Shown here in pieces: positions 9,141-20,300 of a stretch of 25,000 bases of DNA. Positions within the stretch are counted from its first letter, which is position 1. Each line of letters starts with the position of its first letter. A program made the translations under genes and the position numbers. The notes under the pieces are model-generated. The model worked only from the letters and a program-made list of their open reading frames with translations. It had not been told where the DNA came from and searched no databases. The stretch spans positions 769,896 to 794,895 of the forward strand of contig CAJFCJ010000022.1 in assembly GCA_904063045.1 (NCBI GenBank). The letters run 5' to 3'. Source of the DNA: Dimorphilus gyrociliatus (taxonomy: Eukaryota > Annelida > Polychaeta > Dinophilidae).

Positions 9141-9372
9141 AAGCTGAAAAGAGTTTATCGATCTCTTTAGCTAGTTTAACAGAGGAATATACAGCGTGGT
9201 CGTTGCTGTTAACCGGATACGTCATAAGACTTTACACGTAGTAGATTTTCTTTATAATAAATGCTTTTTTAAACAGAAATATAGTAAATTTTCTTTTATT
9301 TAGACTTTTCTATTGTGACTTGGCGGCGAATGAATGGTAAAAAAGATTTGATTCAACGTTCGTTATTTTGTT

Positions 9373-12300
9373 ATGTTAGACAATAAGGAAAAACTTGGAT
9401 CACAACCCGAAAATGTTGGCTTGAAAGAGGAAGCTGATGGGATTAATTATAGGATTTTACCGGGCTCTGTCGCCAAGAAAAATGGTAGCGAGGAAGACAT
9501 GGCCCGTATTCAATGGGATAAACCGGCCGAATTTCTACTTACCTGCGTCGGGTACAGCGTTGGGTTAGGGAATGTATGGAGATTTCCCTATTTATGTTAT
9601 ATATCTGGCGGAGGTTTGTTGAAATTTTTCAACTTTTTATTTTCTATTAGAGAAGGAACAAAATTCCACTATTGATTTATTTACATATATAAGTCGACTA
9701 TCTTTGCGTAAAACCTTCATGCAAAGAAAAGGCTTAAACTCTCTCATACTAAACTTCATTCATTCGATATAAAAAAAAACTACCATACTATATTCGTAAA
9801 ACCGCCAGTAAATTCCCTCTTTTTCTTTCTTCTTCCTTCTCCTTCCCCTTCTTCTTCATCTCTCTCTCTCTCTCTCTGTCTCGCTCTCTGTATCTTTCTA
9901 TTCTTCGTTTATCCCACTAACTAGTCTTCACGACAGCTACGACAGCAATAACCTATAATCTCTCTCATTTATGATTCATTCATTCATTCATTCATTCATT
10001 CATTCATTCGTTCATTCATCCCAAAAACTAGATCTTTATAATTCTATTAGAGTATTGTTTTCTAGCATTTTAAATATAGTATTAGTACTTGTATGTATTA
10101 TTAGATATTTTGCATTTGAATATATGCAAATATATGGTATATATATAGTGAATAGCCCATTTTTGCTGAGATGTATACATAGTCTACATCTATTTAAGTG
10201 CTACACGTGTACATAATGCGTGTGCGTATTATACAAAGCGTTCACCACTCATATCTGCGAATATGTATTTAGGCCAATAGCTTGTTGAACACATAAACAT
10301 ATGTATTTTTCTATACATGTGTGTATAGAAATTTATTAGCAAAAACTTTGTTTATATACTTCGCTCTATAGTCTCGATGATGTCGTTGATATTTTTAGAA
10401 TTTCTTCTTTCCTTTCTCTTCTCTTAGAGAATATATCTAAAAATACACTATTCCTCATACTCTCTGTCGATCGTGCAGCACACGCTGCTTATATGCTTTG
10501 TACAGTATATTTTCACTCCTTTTCTCTCTCTCTCTCTCTCTCTATTTTCTCTCCTTAAATATTTTGTCGACAAACGACTAAACTGTCTATCGATTCGCTC
10601 ACTTCTTACTTTTACCACGTAGGCCAATAATAGTGTAATATGCGCGTTTTATCAATGTTTGCCAGCTATTTTCATCTATTACGTAGTATGTTGCTTTTTT
10701 TAATGTTTTTTATCCATTTCCTAGAATAGTTTGTCTTCTACGAATAGTACGAATTGTTTTTGGTATTCCACTTACCCCCCTTCCCCATTGACTGCTCCTC
10801 CTACTCCTCTCCCCCCCCCTCCATCCCCTCGCCATCCTTCATCCTTCTCAATGATTCTCGTTTCAGGTGCATTTCTTATTCCGTACACGGTTATGATTAT
10901 TGTTATTGGATGCCCCATGCTATTTATGGAATATGGATTTGGCCAATTCTTTGGAAAAGGAGCTTTAACGATATTCAAGAAAGCCTGCCCTCTATTTGAA
11001 GGTCAGCACCTTTTGTCCTCTAAAACTAAAAAACAAAAAAAAAACATAAAAAACGTAAAGCACAAATCTATACATCTTCTTATTCTTTTGCCTAAAATAA
11101 ATGTTACTCTTCAAAAGGTATTGGGTTTTGTTATATGATAATCAATGGGTTTGTATGCATATATTACAATGTGATTATCGCCCTCTCAATCTACTATCTC
11201 GTCAACTCTTTCCGACCCGAGTTGCCTTGGGGATCCTGCGGTAATCATTGGAACACAGAGTTTTGCATAGCATTAGCTAATTCTACTAATTCGAGTGCTA
11301 TAATGAATTCAACAAATGTTAGATTTCCTCACTTTTCTACCATTATTTATCACTTTTGTCGCCATTTCTTCTTTCTCTTCTTCTTCTTCTTCTTCTTCTT
11401 CTTCTTCTTCTTCTTTTGAGTAATTTAAAGAATTGTCTGGGAAGAGAGCTAAAATTTTAATATAAAAAAAAACTTATAAAAACTGTAAAAAGTGATGAAA
11501 TCTAACAATTTCGTTTACTTCGTAACAAAGACAAACAAAACAAGCCCGTCCGAAGAATTTTGGGAGCACTCTCTTTTAAATATTGATGAGAATCATTCAA
11601 TTGAAAATCTTGGATCAATTCGACCATTTCTGTGCCTTTCGTTACTCGCCTCTTGGATTCTTGTTGTCCTCTTCGTTTCGAAAGGGATTCGATCAACCGG
11701 AAAAGTCGCCTACGTAACCGCCACATTTCCTTACTTGATGTTAACCGTATTGGTAACTAGAGGAGTGACTTTATCGGGAGCAACAGATGGCATTATGTAT
11801 TTTTTAACACCGCAATGGAGTAAACTAGGTATAGTAGAAATTTATATCTTGTAATAAGCAAATAAAACAATAAAATACGAATACTAAAACTTTTCTCTCT
11901 CTCTCTCTCTCGACCTCCCTTCGTAACTCACTCTTATCTTCTCTCTTTCAGCCGAGCCTTCCATTTGGTTCAAAGCAGCTTCTCAACTCTTCTATAGTAC
12001 GAATATTGGATGGGGAGGAATGATTACCATGGCTTCTTACAACAAGAAGAAGCATAATTGCCGTAGAGATGCTATATTTATCAATTTTATATCGTTCTTC
12101 ACCTCCCTCTACGCCGGTTTGGCCGTCTTTTCCATAATTGGCTTTATGGCGGAGGAGAGCGATTCAAAAGTGGAGGAGGTTATCAAGAATGGGCCCGAAT
12201 TGGCGTTTATAGTCTACCCGAGGGCTTTGTCACTTATGCCGATACCTCAATTGTGGAGTGTTCTATTCTTTATTATGCTGTTTACGCTTGGTATAGGAAG

Positions 12301-12892
12301 TTTAATGGTGAATTTGGAGACGGTTATGACTGGTCTGAGCGACGAACTTCGTATCGTTCGAAAATATAGATTTACAGCCACCTGTATAGTCGCAGTGTGT
12401 ATGTTTCTTCTGGCCCTACCTCAAGTCACCCAAGGAGGTATGTACGTCTTTAGCTTGTTCGATCACTACGCGGCAAGTTTTTCTCTCCTCTTCACTACGG
12501 TCGCTGAATGTGTTGCCATCAATTGGATCTACGGAAGTAATCGTTTTTGCAAGGATGTCAGTACCATGTTGGGAAAGGAAATTTCGGTTGTTTGGAGAGT
12601 TTTCTGGGGAGGAATTTCTCCTGTCGTCATCATAGCTATAATTATATTCAATTTAGCGACATCCCAAGGAGCGGAATACGGAGATTATACCTATCCAGTA
12701 TGGGGAGATTGTATAGGATGGTTTATCACTCTCTCTTCTATACTTCCAATTCCTATTGTCGCCGCTATAAAGCTAATAAAAAGTCCTGGTAAAACATTTC
12801 TCGAAAAATATCGCGATACAACAAGCGTTCCATCCCAACCAAAAGAAACTGAACCAGAAGCTGTTGAATTATACATCATGAGAGACAACTAA
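9373..12892 (+). CDS. SLC6-family Na+-coupled amino-acid/neurotransmitter transporter (5 exons)
   Basis: Exons 9373-9613, 10867-11001, 11118-11317, 11531-11828 and 11952-12892 join in frame to 604 aa, the usual SLC6 length. The junctions are GT-AG; the donor at 11317 and acceptor at 11531 are the least certain. An in-frame TGA at 9349 supports the start. TM1 carries [17 protein letters not shown] (60-76), followed by GGGAFLIPY in exon 2. EL2 has the paired cysteines of [13 protein letters not shown] with several N-glycosylation sequons. TM6 has [13 protein letters not shown] and SYNKKKHNC. The monoamine-binding Asp of TM1 is Gly64, so the substrate is more likely an amino acid or GABA/glycine-like compound than a monoamine. 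Ser343 fits the chloride site. Two sodium-site positions differ from GABA/glycine carriers: Ser339 for Asn and Gly407 for Asp. Gly407 is, from general family knowledge, also seen in nutrient amino acid (NAAT/B0AT) branches. The subfamily is unresolved. Confidence 0.93.
9614..10866 (+). other. SLC6 intron 1
   Basis: Phase-1 GT-AG intron splitting the codon of the second glycine pair in the GGGAF motif. It contains CT runs (9860-9877, 10521-10542) and an (ATTC)n repeat (9971-10018). No gene on either strand is seen inside. Confidence 0.85.
9971..10018. repeat. (ATTC)n microsatellite
   Basis: About ten ATTC units with one G substitution. Confidence 0.9.
11367..11416. repeat. (TTC)n microsatellite in SLC6 intron 3
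   Basis: About 15 TTC units in the intron between exons 3 and 4. Its pyrimidine content could influence acceptor choice; the true acceptor at 11530 has a poor pyrimidine tract of its own. Confidence 0.85.
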
Positions 12893-12964
12893 TATGATAG
12901 AATAGCAAAAGATGATAATCAACAAGTTCATCTCTTAAACGAGAGAAAATCATTATGATTGATC

Positions 12965-12995
<31 letters not shown>

Positions 12996-13275
12996 CAATT
13001 CGTCTCAATTGAAAGATCAGAAACTTGAACAGAGAAAGCAGATAAGAAGGAGAAGGAGAATGTGGAGAAGACTACGGAGAAGGAGGAGGAGAAGAAGAAG
13101 CAGGAGAAGAATAACACGAAAAGGAAAGGCAGAACAATAAAAGAGAAGCCGACTTAGCAAAATGATAAAAAGATTTTCTATTCGTTTTTAAATACAAAGA
13201 AATAGTAAATGGTCTACACTTTGCAAATTCGTTTTTATATAAATGTTTCAACTTGTTAAATGATAATTGATTAAG

Positions 13276-13294
13276 AATAAAAATATCAAATAAA
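13276..13294 (+). terminator. Poly(A) signals of the SLC6 gene
   Basis: Two AATAAA hexamers about 390 bases past the stop; the first closer ones found. Confidence 0.5.
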
Positions 13295-13344
13295 GATGAT
13301 CAGAGAGGAAAAGAGAAGAAATATGAAATGAAATTATTATTTTG

Positions 13345-13350
13345 TTTATT
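13345..13350 (-). terminator. Poly(A) signal of the GT31 gene
   Basis: AATAAA on the minus strand, 33 bases downstream of the stop codon. Confidence 0.55.
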
Positions 13351-13382
13351 GTTATCTTAATTCAACATTTCTAATAATCGAA

Positions 13383-15392
13383 TTAGAATTTATGCGTTTC
13401 TAGTCGCTTCCTAAACATTTCCCTTACTTTTCTTTTTAATTTCTTTATATTCAACTTCCGCATTGCAAATTTCCTTTGCCTTTTTAATTGGGGCGTTAAA
13501 TTCTCTTCGGCGTAACTGTTCTCCAATTTTGCAAGTGCCAATGCCCAAACTTCTTTCAGGTCTATTTCGTTATTATTCTCCTTCGTCATGATGAGATGCG
13601 TGCGCCCTCTTCTCATTAGATGCTGTATAAATCTTTCGGGCAGATAAAGGTAATGGTAGACTGGTTTTATACTAATGAAATTAATGTTTGGAGTGTTCCT
13701 GAATTATCAAAGGGAAAGACGAGAATAAATAAATAAATCGCAAAATTACTCTACGTATGAACAACCGCTCGTTGCCACGTATTACCTGATGAGTAGGCCC
13801 GTCATATAGACGTCTTCTACAGAGAAATAGGGTGTACGTAGAGACGTCTCGTAAAGGTCGCTAAGTATGTCAGTTGTATAGAAGTAGGAAGCACCCGAAC
13901 AATATCGGGGATAGGTTGTTCGTCCGGGAAAAACTTTTTCGTAAATACACGATTTCTGTTTATTTTCGCACAAACCCGAACTATTGCGCAAAATGACGCT
14001 TCCTATAAATTGATTGCACATAATAAAGCGAGATGTCTTATCGTAATTCTCCTCCAAGAGGTCAATTATCGGAAAGATGTTTACAAATATATCGTCGTCA
14101 GTCTTGATAACGTAATTGCTAGCTGAACAATAGGTTTTGATCCACTTGATGGCGGCAATCCCTTGTTATTGTTGATATAGATAGTAGAAAAAAAAGAAGA
14201 TTAATTATATACTTAAAGAAAGAGAGACACTAAATATATTAAAACGCAATTCAACAGGAGAAACCTTGACCTTTTTCTCCCCTGTTCTTTTTCTCTCTCT
14301 CTCTCGTCCTCCTCCTCATCTCGTGTACTTTTCCATTGTGAGATTATTGTTTTTATATATTCAAACAGAAAATAGAACTTTGGAAGAGTTATAAAAAAGA
14401 TAGAGGAAAAGACTAGACATTGTTTTTCTTTAAGAACAGATGCACTTTTGTTTTTAATAAATCTTTGTTTAAAAAGTAATAGATACGGTTTATTTAAATT
14501 ACCGTATTCTTCTCCTTCTCCCGCTCCTGCTCCTACTCCTGCTCCCCCTACTTATATACTTGTATACTTTAGCTATCTTCTCTCCTCGTTTCTTCACTCT
14601 ACCTATTTCTAATCCTCTAACTATTTAAATAAATTACTCATGCTCACCTTTTAACGTCAAATTCTTGTAATGGTCGTGAAAGTCTTCTTGAACGATATCG
14701 CCAAACTTGTCTCCTTCCTCCTTGATTGCTTTATTTACGTCAGGGTCGGGAGCTAGGCCTAAGACGAATATAATTCGCGACGGATATTTCACTAGGACAT
14801 TTGGTTGAGACCAAATATTTCTCATAACTTGTCGTCTAGCAAAGTTTTTGGGTGCGGTAATGCAGTAGACAATATAGACAGGTTTCGGGTCAGTTAGGCA
14901 TAAATTCTCGTTATTAACAACATACTTAAAATCGTGAGGATTGACTATTGTCGACCTAACGTGAAAATCTTCACCAACTGATTCAGTAGTTTGCGGTTCT
15001 TGAAATTCTTGAAATTTTTCACGTCTTTCAATTGTTGCGGTTTTATGAACGGAAGTTGTTAAATCGTCAAACGTATTTTCTCTATCAACGCTAACCCTCT
15101 GCTCAACAATTCGATTTCCACTCCCACTATTTTCCTTAGTTTCAATACCGACATCCCTATTTAGAATTGGAGATGATTTACTGGTTTTAGTGTTTTCGTC
15201 TCTTTCTACTCTAACTATATTTAATTGATCAACTTCAGACGAAAGCTTTATCCTATTTGAACCTTTCTCAGCGAATTTTACGACTGCAGGTGTTTTATCT
15301 CGAATGATCTGTCTTCTAATGATGACAAGACAACAACCTAAAAGAACACCAAATAGAAGAAGTTTTCTAAATTTACTCAAGTTTGGTAACAT
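13383..15392 (-). CDS. Beta-1,3-galactosyltransferase-like GT31 enzyme (3 exons)
   Basis: Golgi type II membrane glycosyltransferase expected to add galactose or GlcNAc in beta-1,3 linkage from a UDP-sugar. Exons 15392-14648, 14161-13786 and 13698-13383 have lengths 745, 376 and 316 and join in phase to 478 aa plus TAA. Residues 1-10 are a short cytosolic tail, 11-25 a membrane anchor, and about 26-150 a charged, poorly ordered stem. The GT31 domain follows with RRQVMRNIW (186-194), RIIFVLG (206-212), EDFHDHYKNLT (236-246), the metal-binding DxD motif KTDDD (268-272), YPRYCSGASY (332-341) and EDVYMTG (364-370). The C-terminal tail (about 430-478) is very Lys/Arg-rich, which I do not recognise as a family feature. 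The acceptor specificity cannot be read from sequence. The gene converges on the SLC6 gene and diverges from SLC8B1. Confidence 0.93.
14162..14647 (-). other. GT31 gene intron 1
   Basis: Donor AAAAG|GTGAGC at 14648/14647 and acceptor AACAAG|GG at 14162/14161, phase 1. Contains CT/CTC-rich low complexity only. Confidence 0.85.
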
Positions 15393-16861
15393 TCTTTTTA
15401 AAGTTTTCTGCTCTCTTTCTTTTTCTCTCTCTCCTCTCCCTCTATATCTCGTTTGCTCCTTCCTTCGCTCGCCTGCTCGTTTCTTCTCTCTATTCGTTTA
15501 TCTGGCTACATACGAAAGAAGATGTACAAAAGATTTAATCTTAAATTAATTTAAAATTTCCGAAAAGTTAATCCTCTATTAAATTCTCTTCCTTTCCTCG
15601 TCTCACCTCGTCTTTTAGGTAATCTAAAATCGAAAACAACCTGATATTCTCTACCTCTCTTCCCCATCTGCCTATTGCCCGTCCCTTTTGAGTTTACAGT
15701 CGAATCCCGCTAGTAATTTTTACAAACGTGTTCTTTACCGAAAAATCGTCTGACAAGTGATAATTCTCCGACTTGCCTGCCGCTGACGTGTTCAATTTTC
15801 GTTCAATTTTCAATTCTTACTTCTTTGCTTGTTGACAATTTTTTCAGGGAGCAGACGATCACAGCTTTTCCCTTCAGTTCCTTGTAATCGGCAGGATGAA
15901 AAGGAGAAAAGAGCGGGATAGAAGGCAAAAGTAGAAAGATATTGCACGTTTCCCGTAAGAAATTTGTTTAAATCACTGAAAGTGTACGAGTTTGTTTAAT
16001 TGAATAAATTTAGCTTCAAGATATTTGTTTTCTTTTTTTAGCTATTTAATCAAGAGAGTTAGTTACACATTATCCATTTTTCTACACCCTACTCTTCTCC
16101 CCCCCTCTCCCTCGCATCTCTTAAGCATACAACAAAACATCTGTTTTTATAAATTCATCAATAATACGTCCAATAAAACCCTAACCAACCATCAATCTGC
16201 TGATAGAAAGCCAAGGAAAAGCAACATAATCTTGAACGAGCATTTTGAAAAACGTTTATTAATCATTTATTGTTTATATCTTGTTTAAAAATCGTCCATG
16301 TCTTGTTTCTTTTTGTGTCATGCTTACTAATGATTTAAGTGAATTGTGATTCATGTTGTAGTCATAATAAGCAAGATCACATTGTTTTTTTTTCCCTTTT
16401 ATCTATCTATCTATCTATCTCTTATTGAATCACTTTTGATTTTATAGCGCTAAATGTATAAATATGAATAATCTTCTGTCTTCCCAACAAGGCAGAATCT
16501 GTGTAAATTTTCACTTAAAATATAATTATCGTAATTCATTTACTCGTCTCCTTCCTAATTATTTTGAAACTTTATTTATAAATTAAGGAGTACTTGTCAG
16601 GTTTTAAAGGGTCATTGTTTTATCTGTTCATACTTCCTTTGGTTATAACTCCCTCTTTAGGACTTTATCATCAACAACTTTACAAAGTTACTTTATCGAA
16701 GGCCATTGTCTTGATAAAAAACGAGCACAATTACTTGATATATGAAAGTTCGTTATATGAATGACTTGTTGAATGAACATTTTACAAAGTAGAACAGTTG
16801 GAGGAAACAATACCAAACGGACATGGTTAAACTAGCCAGAAGATGAGGGAAAATGTTTATT

Positions 16862-17001
16862 GAGTGAGAGGGAGGAAGGGAGAAAGGGTTATGGAGAGGG
16901 AGGGAGAGGGAAAGAGAGAGGGAGAGAGAGAGAGAGAGAAAAAGAGAGATAAACAGGCAGATAGGAGAATAGACAAACAGAGACAGAGAGAGAGAGAGAG
17001 A
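16862..17001. repeat. GA-rich purine tract
   Basis: Nearly pure purine on the plus strand, including (GA)n runs at 16921-16939 and 16985-17001. Confidence 0.85.
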
Positions 17002-17228
17002 TAGTGAGAAAAGAGGGCTATATGGATGGGCATATAGATACTGAGAAAACAATGAGAGCAATGTGTAAAAAGAGTAATGATAGTAGTAATAAAATATAGA
17101 TCTAAATAAATTTTTTTAATGCATTTTATTTTCTTAAACGACTGTTATCAAAAGAAGACTGATAAGATTTCATTACACTTTCTTACGGAATTTGAAATAC
17201 TTTTGCAGATAATCAAAACGTTATCATT

Positions 17229-17237
17229 ATATATAAA
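17229..17237 (+). promoter_or_regulatory. Candidate TATA box of SLC8B1
   Basis: TATATAAAA, about 98 bases upstream of the ATG, leaving a short 5' UTR. No start-site data. Confidence 0.35.
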
Positions 17238-17334
17238 ACGACAATCTAATTCATATGCAACAAAGAAGTCTTATGCTCGACTTCTGCATATGTTTTTTTT
17301 TCAATTTTCTGCATAAATATTTCCAATTGCAACA

Positions 17335-20300
17335 ATGAAATTCTCCAAAATGTCGTCACTACGAGGAAGAGCATCCTCTCCTAAAACGCCCATAAAGGCG
17401 GCAATGGGAGGTTTGCTGGCCTTGATACTTTTGGGATTTGTTCTTGTCAGGAGCTTTGAAACTCAATCATCCGCTTTTGTCCACACTTCTCCATTTAAAT
17501 CTTCGAGAACTGGAATTTTTAGGCACTTGTTGCAGCAAGCCGACCAAGACGATGTTGAGGTTAGTTTATACAATCTTTTCAAAAATTTTATCTTAATCAA
17601 AAATTTACAAACGATTAGATAAAATTTTTAACTTTGTTACTGATAATATTGATTTTCTTTCTTCTTATTCATCATCTTTACCATCTTACATCTATATCTT
17701 CCTTTCGCTCTTCTTCTCTTTTCATTCAGAACTTTCCTCTCAAACTCTTCCTCACCCAAATGCCGAGGCAATGCAAATGGCAATAATTCGTTAACACTGG
17801 CAAATAACAATAAAAGAATGTAAAATCGTCAAAGACGTTCAGGGAGAAGAGTACTGGGAATGAAAAGTTTTCCTTTTCATTCCATCAATGAATCAATTCT
17901 TGTAAATTGCAATCTCTACTTTTAAAATACTAGCGTACCTTGACAATTAGTGAAGAGATAACATTTTCTTCGGTTCATGTCATATATATTGTCACGATAA
18001 CGATAATATTATTAATAATAAAAACATTGAATGTCAATAATAATAACAAGAGAAGAGAGCGAAAGATCGCAGATTTTCCGCAATACTGAATGCGTAGCCA
18101 TTCATAACTCTAGCTAGATTAAGAAGTTCATTTCTAAACGATACTAACAATAGGCAAATAGGGAAAGGAAAATGACTGTAAATGATACGGATAACAGGAG
18201 AGAGTACGACGAATAATAATTGCCAACCAATGGGACATGAATGGCACCATAGCTGAAATGAAAGACAGAGGGAAATCATTATCTGAAAAATCGAGTTCTA
18301 TTTCTCAGTAAATAGTGTCAAGCATAACACTTATCATATATATACACTCAAATAGGATACTATATAGAATATAGCCTTTGGCTCGGGTCCCTAGTTCTAA
18401 AGTATTCGACACGTGACCAATTATTAGAACACAACAAAAAAAAATCTAAAATGATAAATGATTTCTTTTTAATACGTGGAATTGTTGAAATTTTTGTTTT
18501 TTAGTTAATCCGTTTTTTTTTGTTTTTATTCAATTTTTTATAGTTAATTCCTTCCTTAGTGTTGTTCTAATCCTTCCTAATCCTTCTCCCTTTTAAACAG
18601 TGCCGAGATGTTCGAAAAGAAAATTCAACGGAAGCTAAATGCAATTTTATTAAGAGAACCGAAGATTGCGAGAATGACGACGGTTTCTTTGACTACAACG
18701 ATTTCGTTTATTGTAAATTAGGTAAAGTTGTACCACTGGCTATGGTTATTCTCGTTATTTGGTGGCTGTTCTGCTTTATTGGCTTGGCCGTTACTGCAGA
18801 CGATTAGTTAGTCTTATCATTCATAGCATTTTATATACTTTCCTCTCGCGACCCATCGCCCACAATTCTTTCTCTTTTAATTGCTTAATACTCCCTTTCC
18901 TCCCAACAGTTTTTGCCCTTCATTGGTGGTTATTTCAAAGACGCTCAGACTCAGCCCTAACGTTGCTATATCCTTTTTATTTGCCTCTAGTTAACTAAAA
19001 ACTCGAATCACTGATAGGAACTGTGCGAGAACGCCTAAAAATTCTAGCTAAAAAAGAACTTAAGGTTAACTTTGCCGTTCGTTAAATGACCAACAAAGTA
19101 GGTTATTGATTTGTGGAGTAGTTTTAGGAAGATAATTTTCGATAACTTTAACTTTATATCTACTCAAAAAGATAGATATGTATATTTTTTTTTTGATAAG
19201 TCGAAAGCAAAGAAAGAAAGAAGAAAGAAGGAAGGAAGGAAGGAAGGAAGGACACGACATTTTATTGCCCGTTGGAGAACTGCCCCGTTTCCAATCCTTC
19301 CTTCCCTTTTTCTCTCTCACCAACCTTTTTTTTCCTTAACTCGCTTCTCTTACGGTGTAACCTTTTTAGCTTTTGGTAACGGAGCTCCTGATTTATTTTC
19401 CGCTATCGCCTCCTTTGGCAATATGAAGGGTGGAGATTCCGGTTTGGGAGTTGGCGGTCTGCTCGGTGCTGGAATGTTTGTTACGACTGTTGTTGTTGGT
19501 ACAATTGCAGTTATTAAAGCCTTTAAGGCTACCGAACGTCCTTTCCTCAGAGATGTCATCTTTTACATCGGGCTCGTCTATTGGACTTTTTTCATTTTGT
19601 GGAAAGAAAAAGTGTACATGGGCGAAGCTATAGGATTTATTTGCCTATATGTTTTCTACGTTATTACAGTTATCGTGTCTGGAGCTATATATAAGAAACA
19701 ATCGAAAAAAGGAGTAAAGACAACTGGAGTTGAAATTAAAAGCTACAAACTAAGTACGACTGACGATAAATTTCAAAGGAATGAAAGTTTCGCCGACAAC
19801 TTAGCATCCGCTTCTCGCGAACAGGATTACACCAATTTAGCATACGAAAACGACTTAGAGACTCCAACAAATGGTTAGATAAAAAAACAAATTTCTTAAT
19901 TCTTCTCTCTCTCTCTTTGTTTCTTTCCTTTTTTTTCCTTGTCTCTGCTTACACCTTCTAATCGTTTTAGATTATGAACTCTTTCCAAATACGGGAGACG
20001 ACAGGCACAGAAAGATTTCTTATATGCCAAGCAATGGGGCTACCACTAATACCTCGAATAACCACCAAGCTTTAGACAATACCACTATTCAAGAACAGGA
20101 CGAACAACGAGAAGACACCCAAGACGCAGAGTCATCGATTGGTGAACCGCCAAGTCCCTTTAAACTCTTCCTCCTCGGATTAAATCCAATCAATATTGAT
20201 GATTGGTCAGATATGAAGATCTACGCCAAAGTCTACGAAATCTTCAAGAGCCCAATCGTTCTCCTAATCAACTGCAATAGTCCTGTCGTTGACTACGAGA

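Larger units (their letters stand above)
12893..13382. other. Convergent 3' region of the SLC6 and GT31 genes
   Basis: SLC6 3' UTR with a 27-base T run (12969-12995) and a purine-rich Arg-codon-like tract (13031-13115). Plus-strand AATAAA lies at 13276-13281 and 13289-13294. Minus-strand AATAAA (13345-13350) lies 33 bases beyond the GT31 stop. The two transcript ends are predicted to come within about 60 bases or overlap. Confidence 0.6.
15393..17334. other. Divergent intergenic/promoter region, GT31 gene and SLC8B1
   Basis: About 1.9 kb with no convincing coding signal. It holds CT tracts near the GT31 start, an (ATCT)n repeat (16400-16421), a long GA-rich purine tract (16862-17001), and a TATATAAAA box (17229-17237) about 100 bases before the SLC8B1 ATG. 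Confidence 0.6.

Noticed and set aside
11780-11790. Fifth AGATGGC motif
   Set aside because: It lies in SLC6 coding sequence (GATDGIM) and is explained by codons.
12955-13140. Arg-rich open frame after the SLC6 stop
   Set aside because: It is the translation of a poly-T run and a purine microsatellite in the 3' UTR.
16753-17061. 102-codon Ser/Leu-rich minus-strand frame
   Set aside because: It is an artefact of the GA microsatellite.
18807-18909. Possible second minor-class intron between SLC8B1 exons 2 and 3
   Set aside because: It has GT and a pyrimidine tract ending CAG, and no TCCTTAAC branch site, so it is an ordinary major-class intron.
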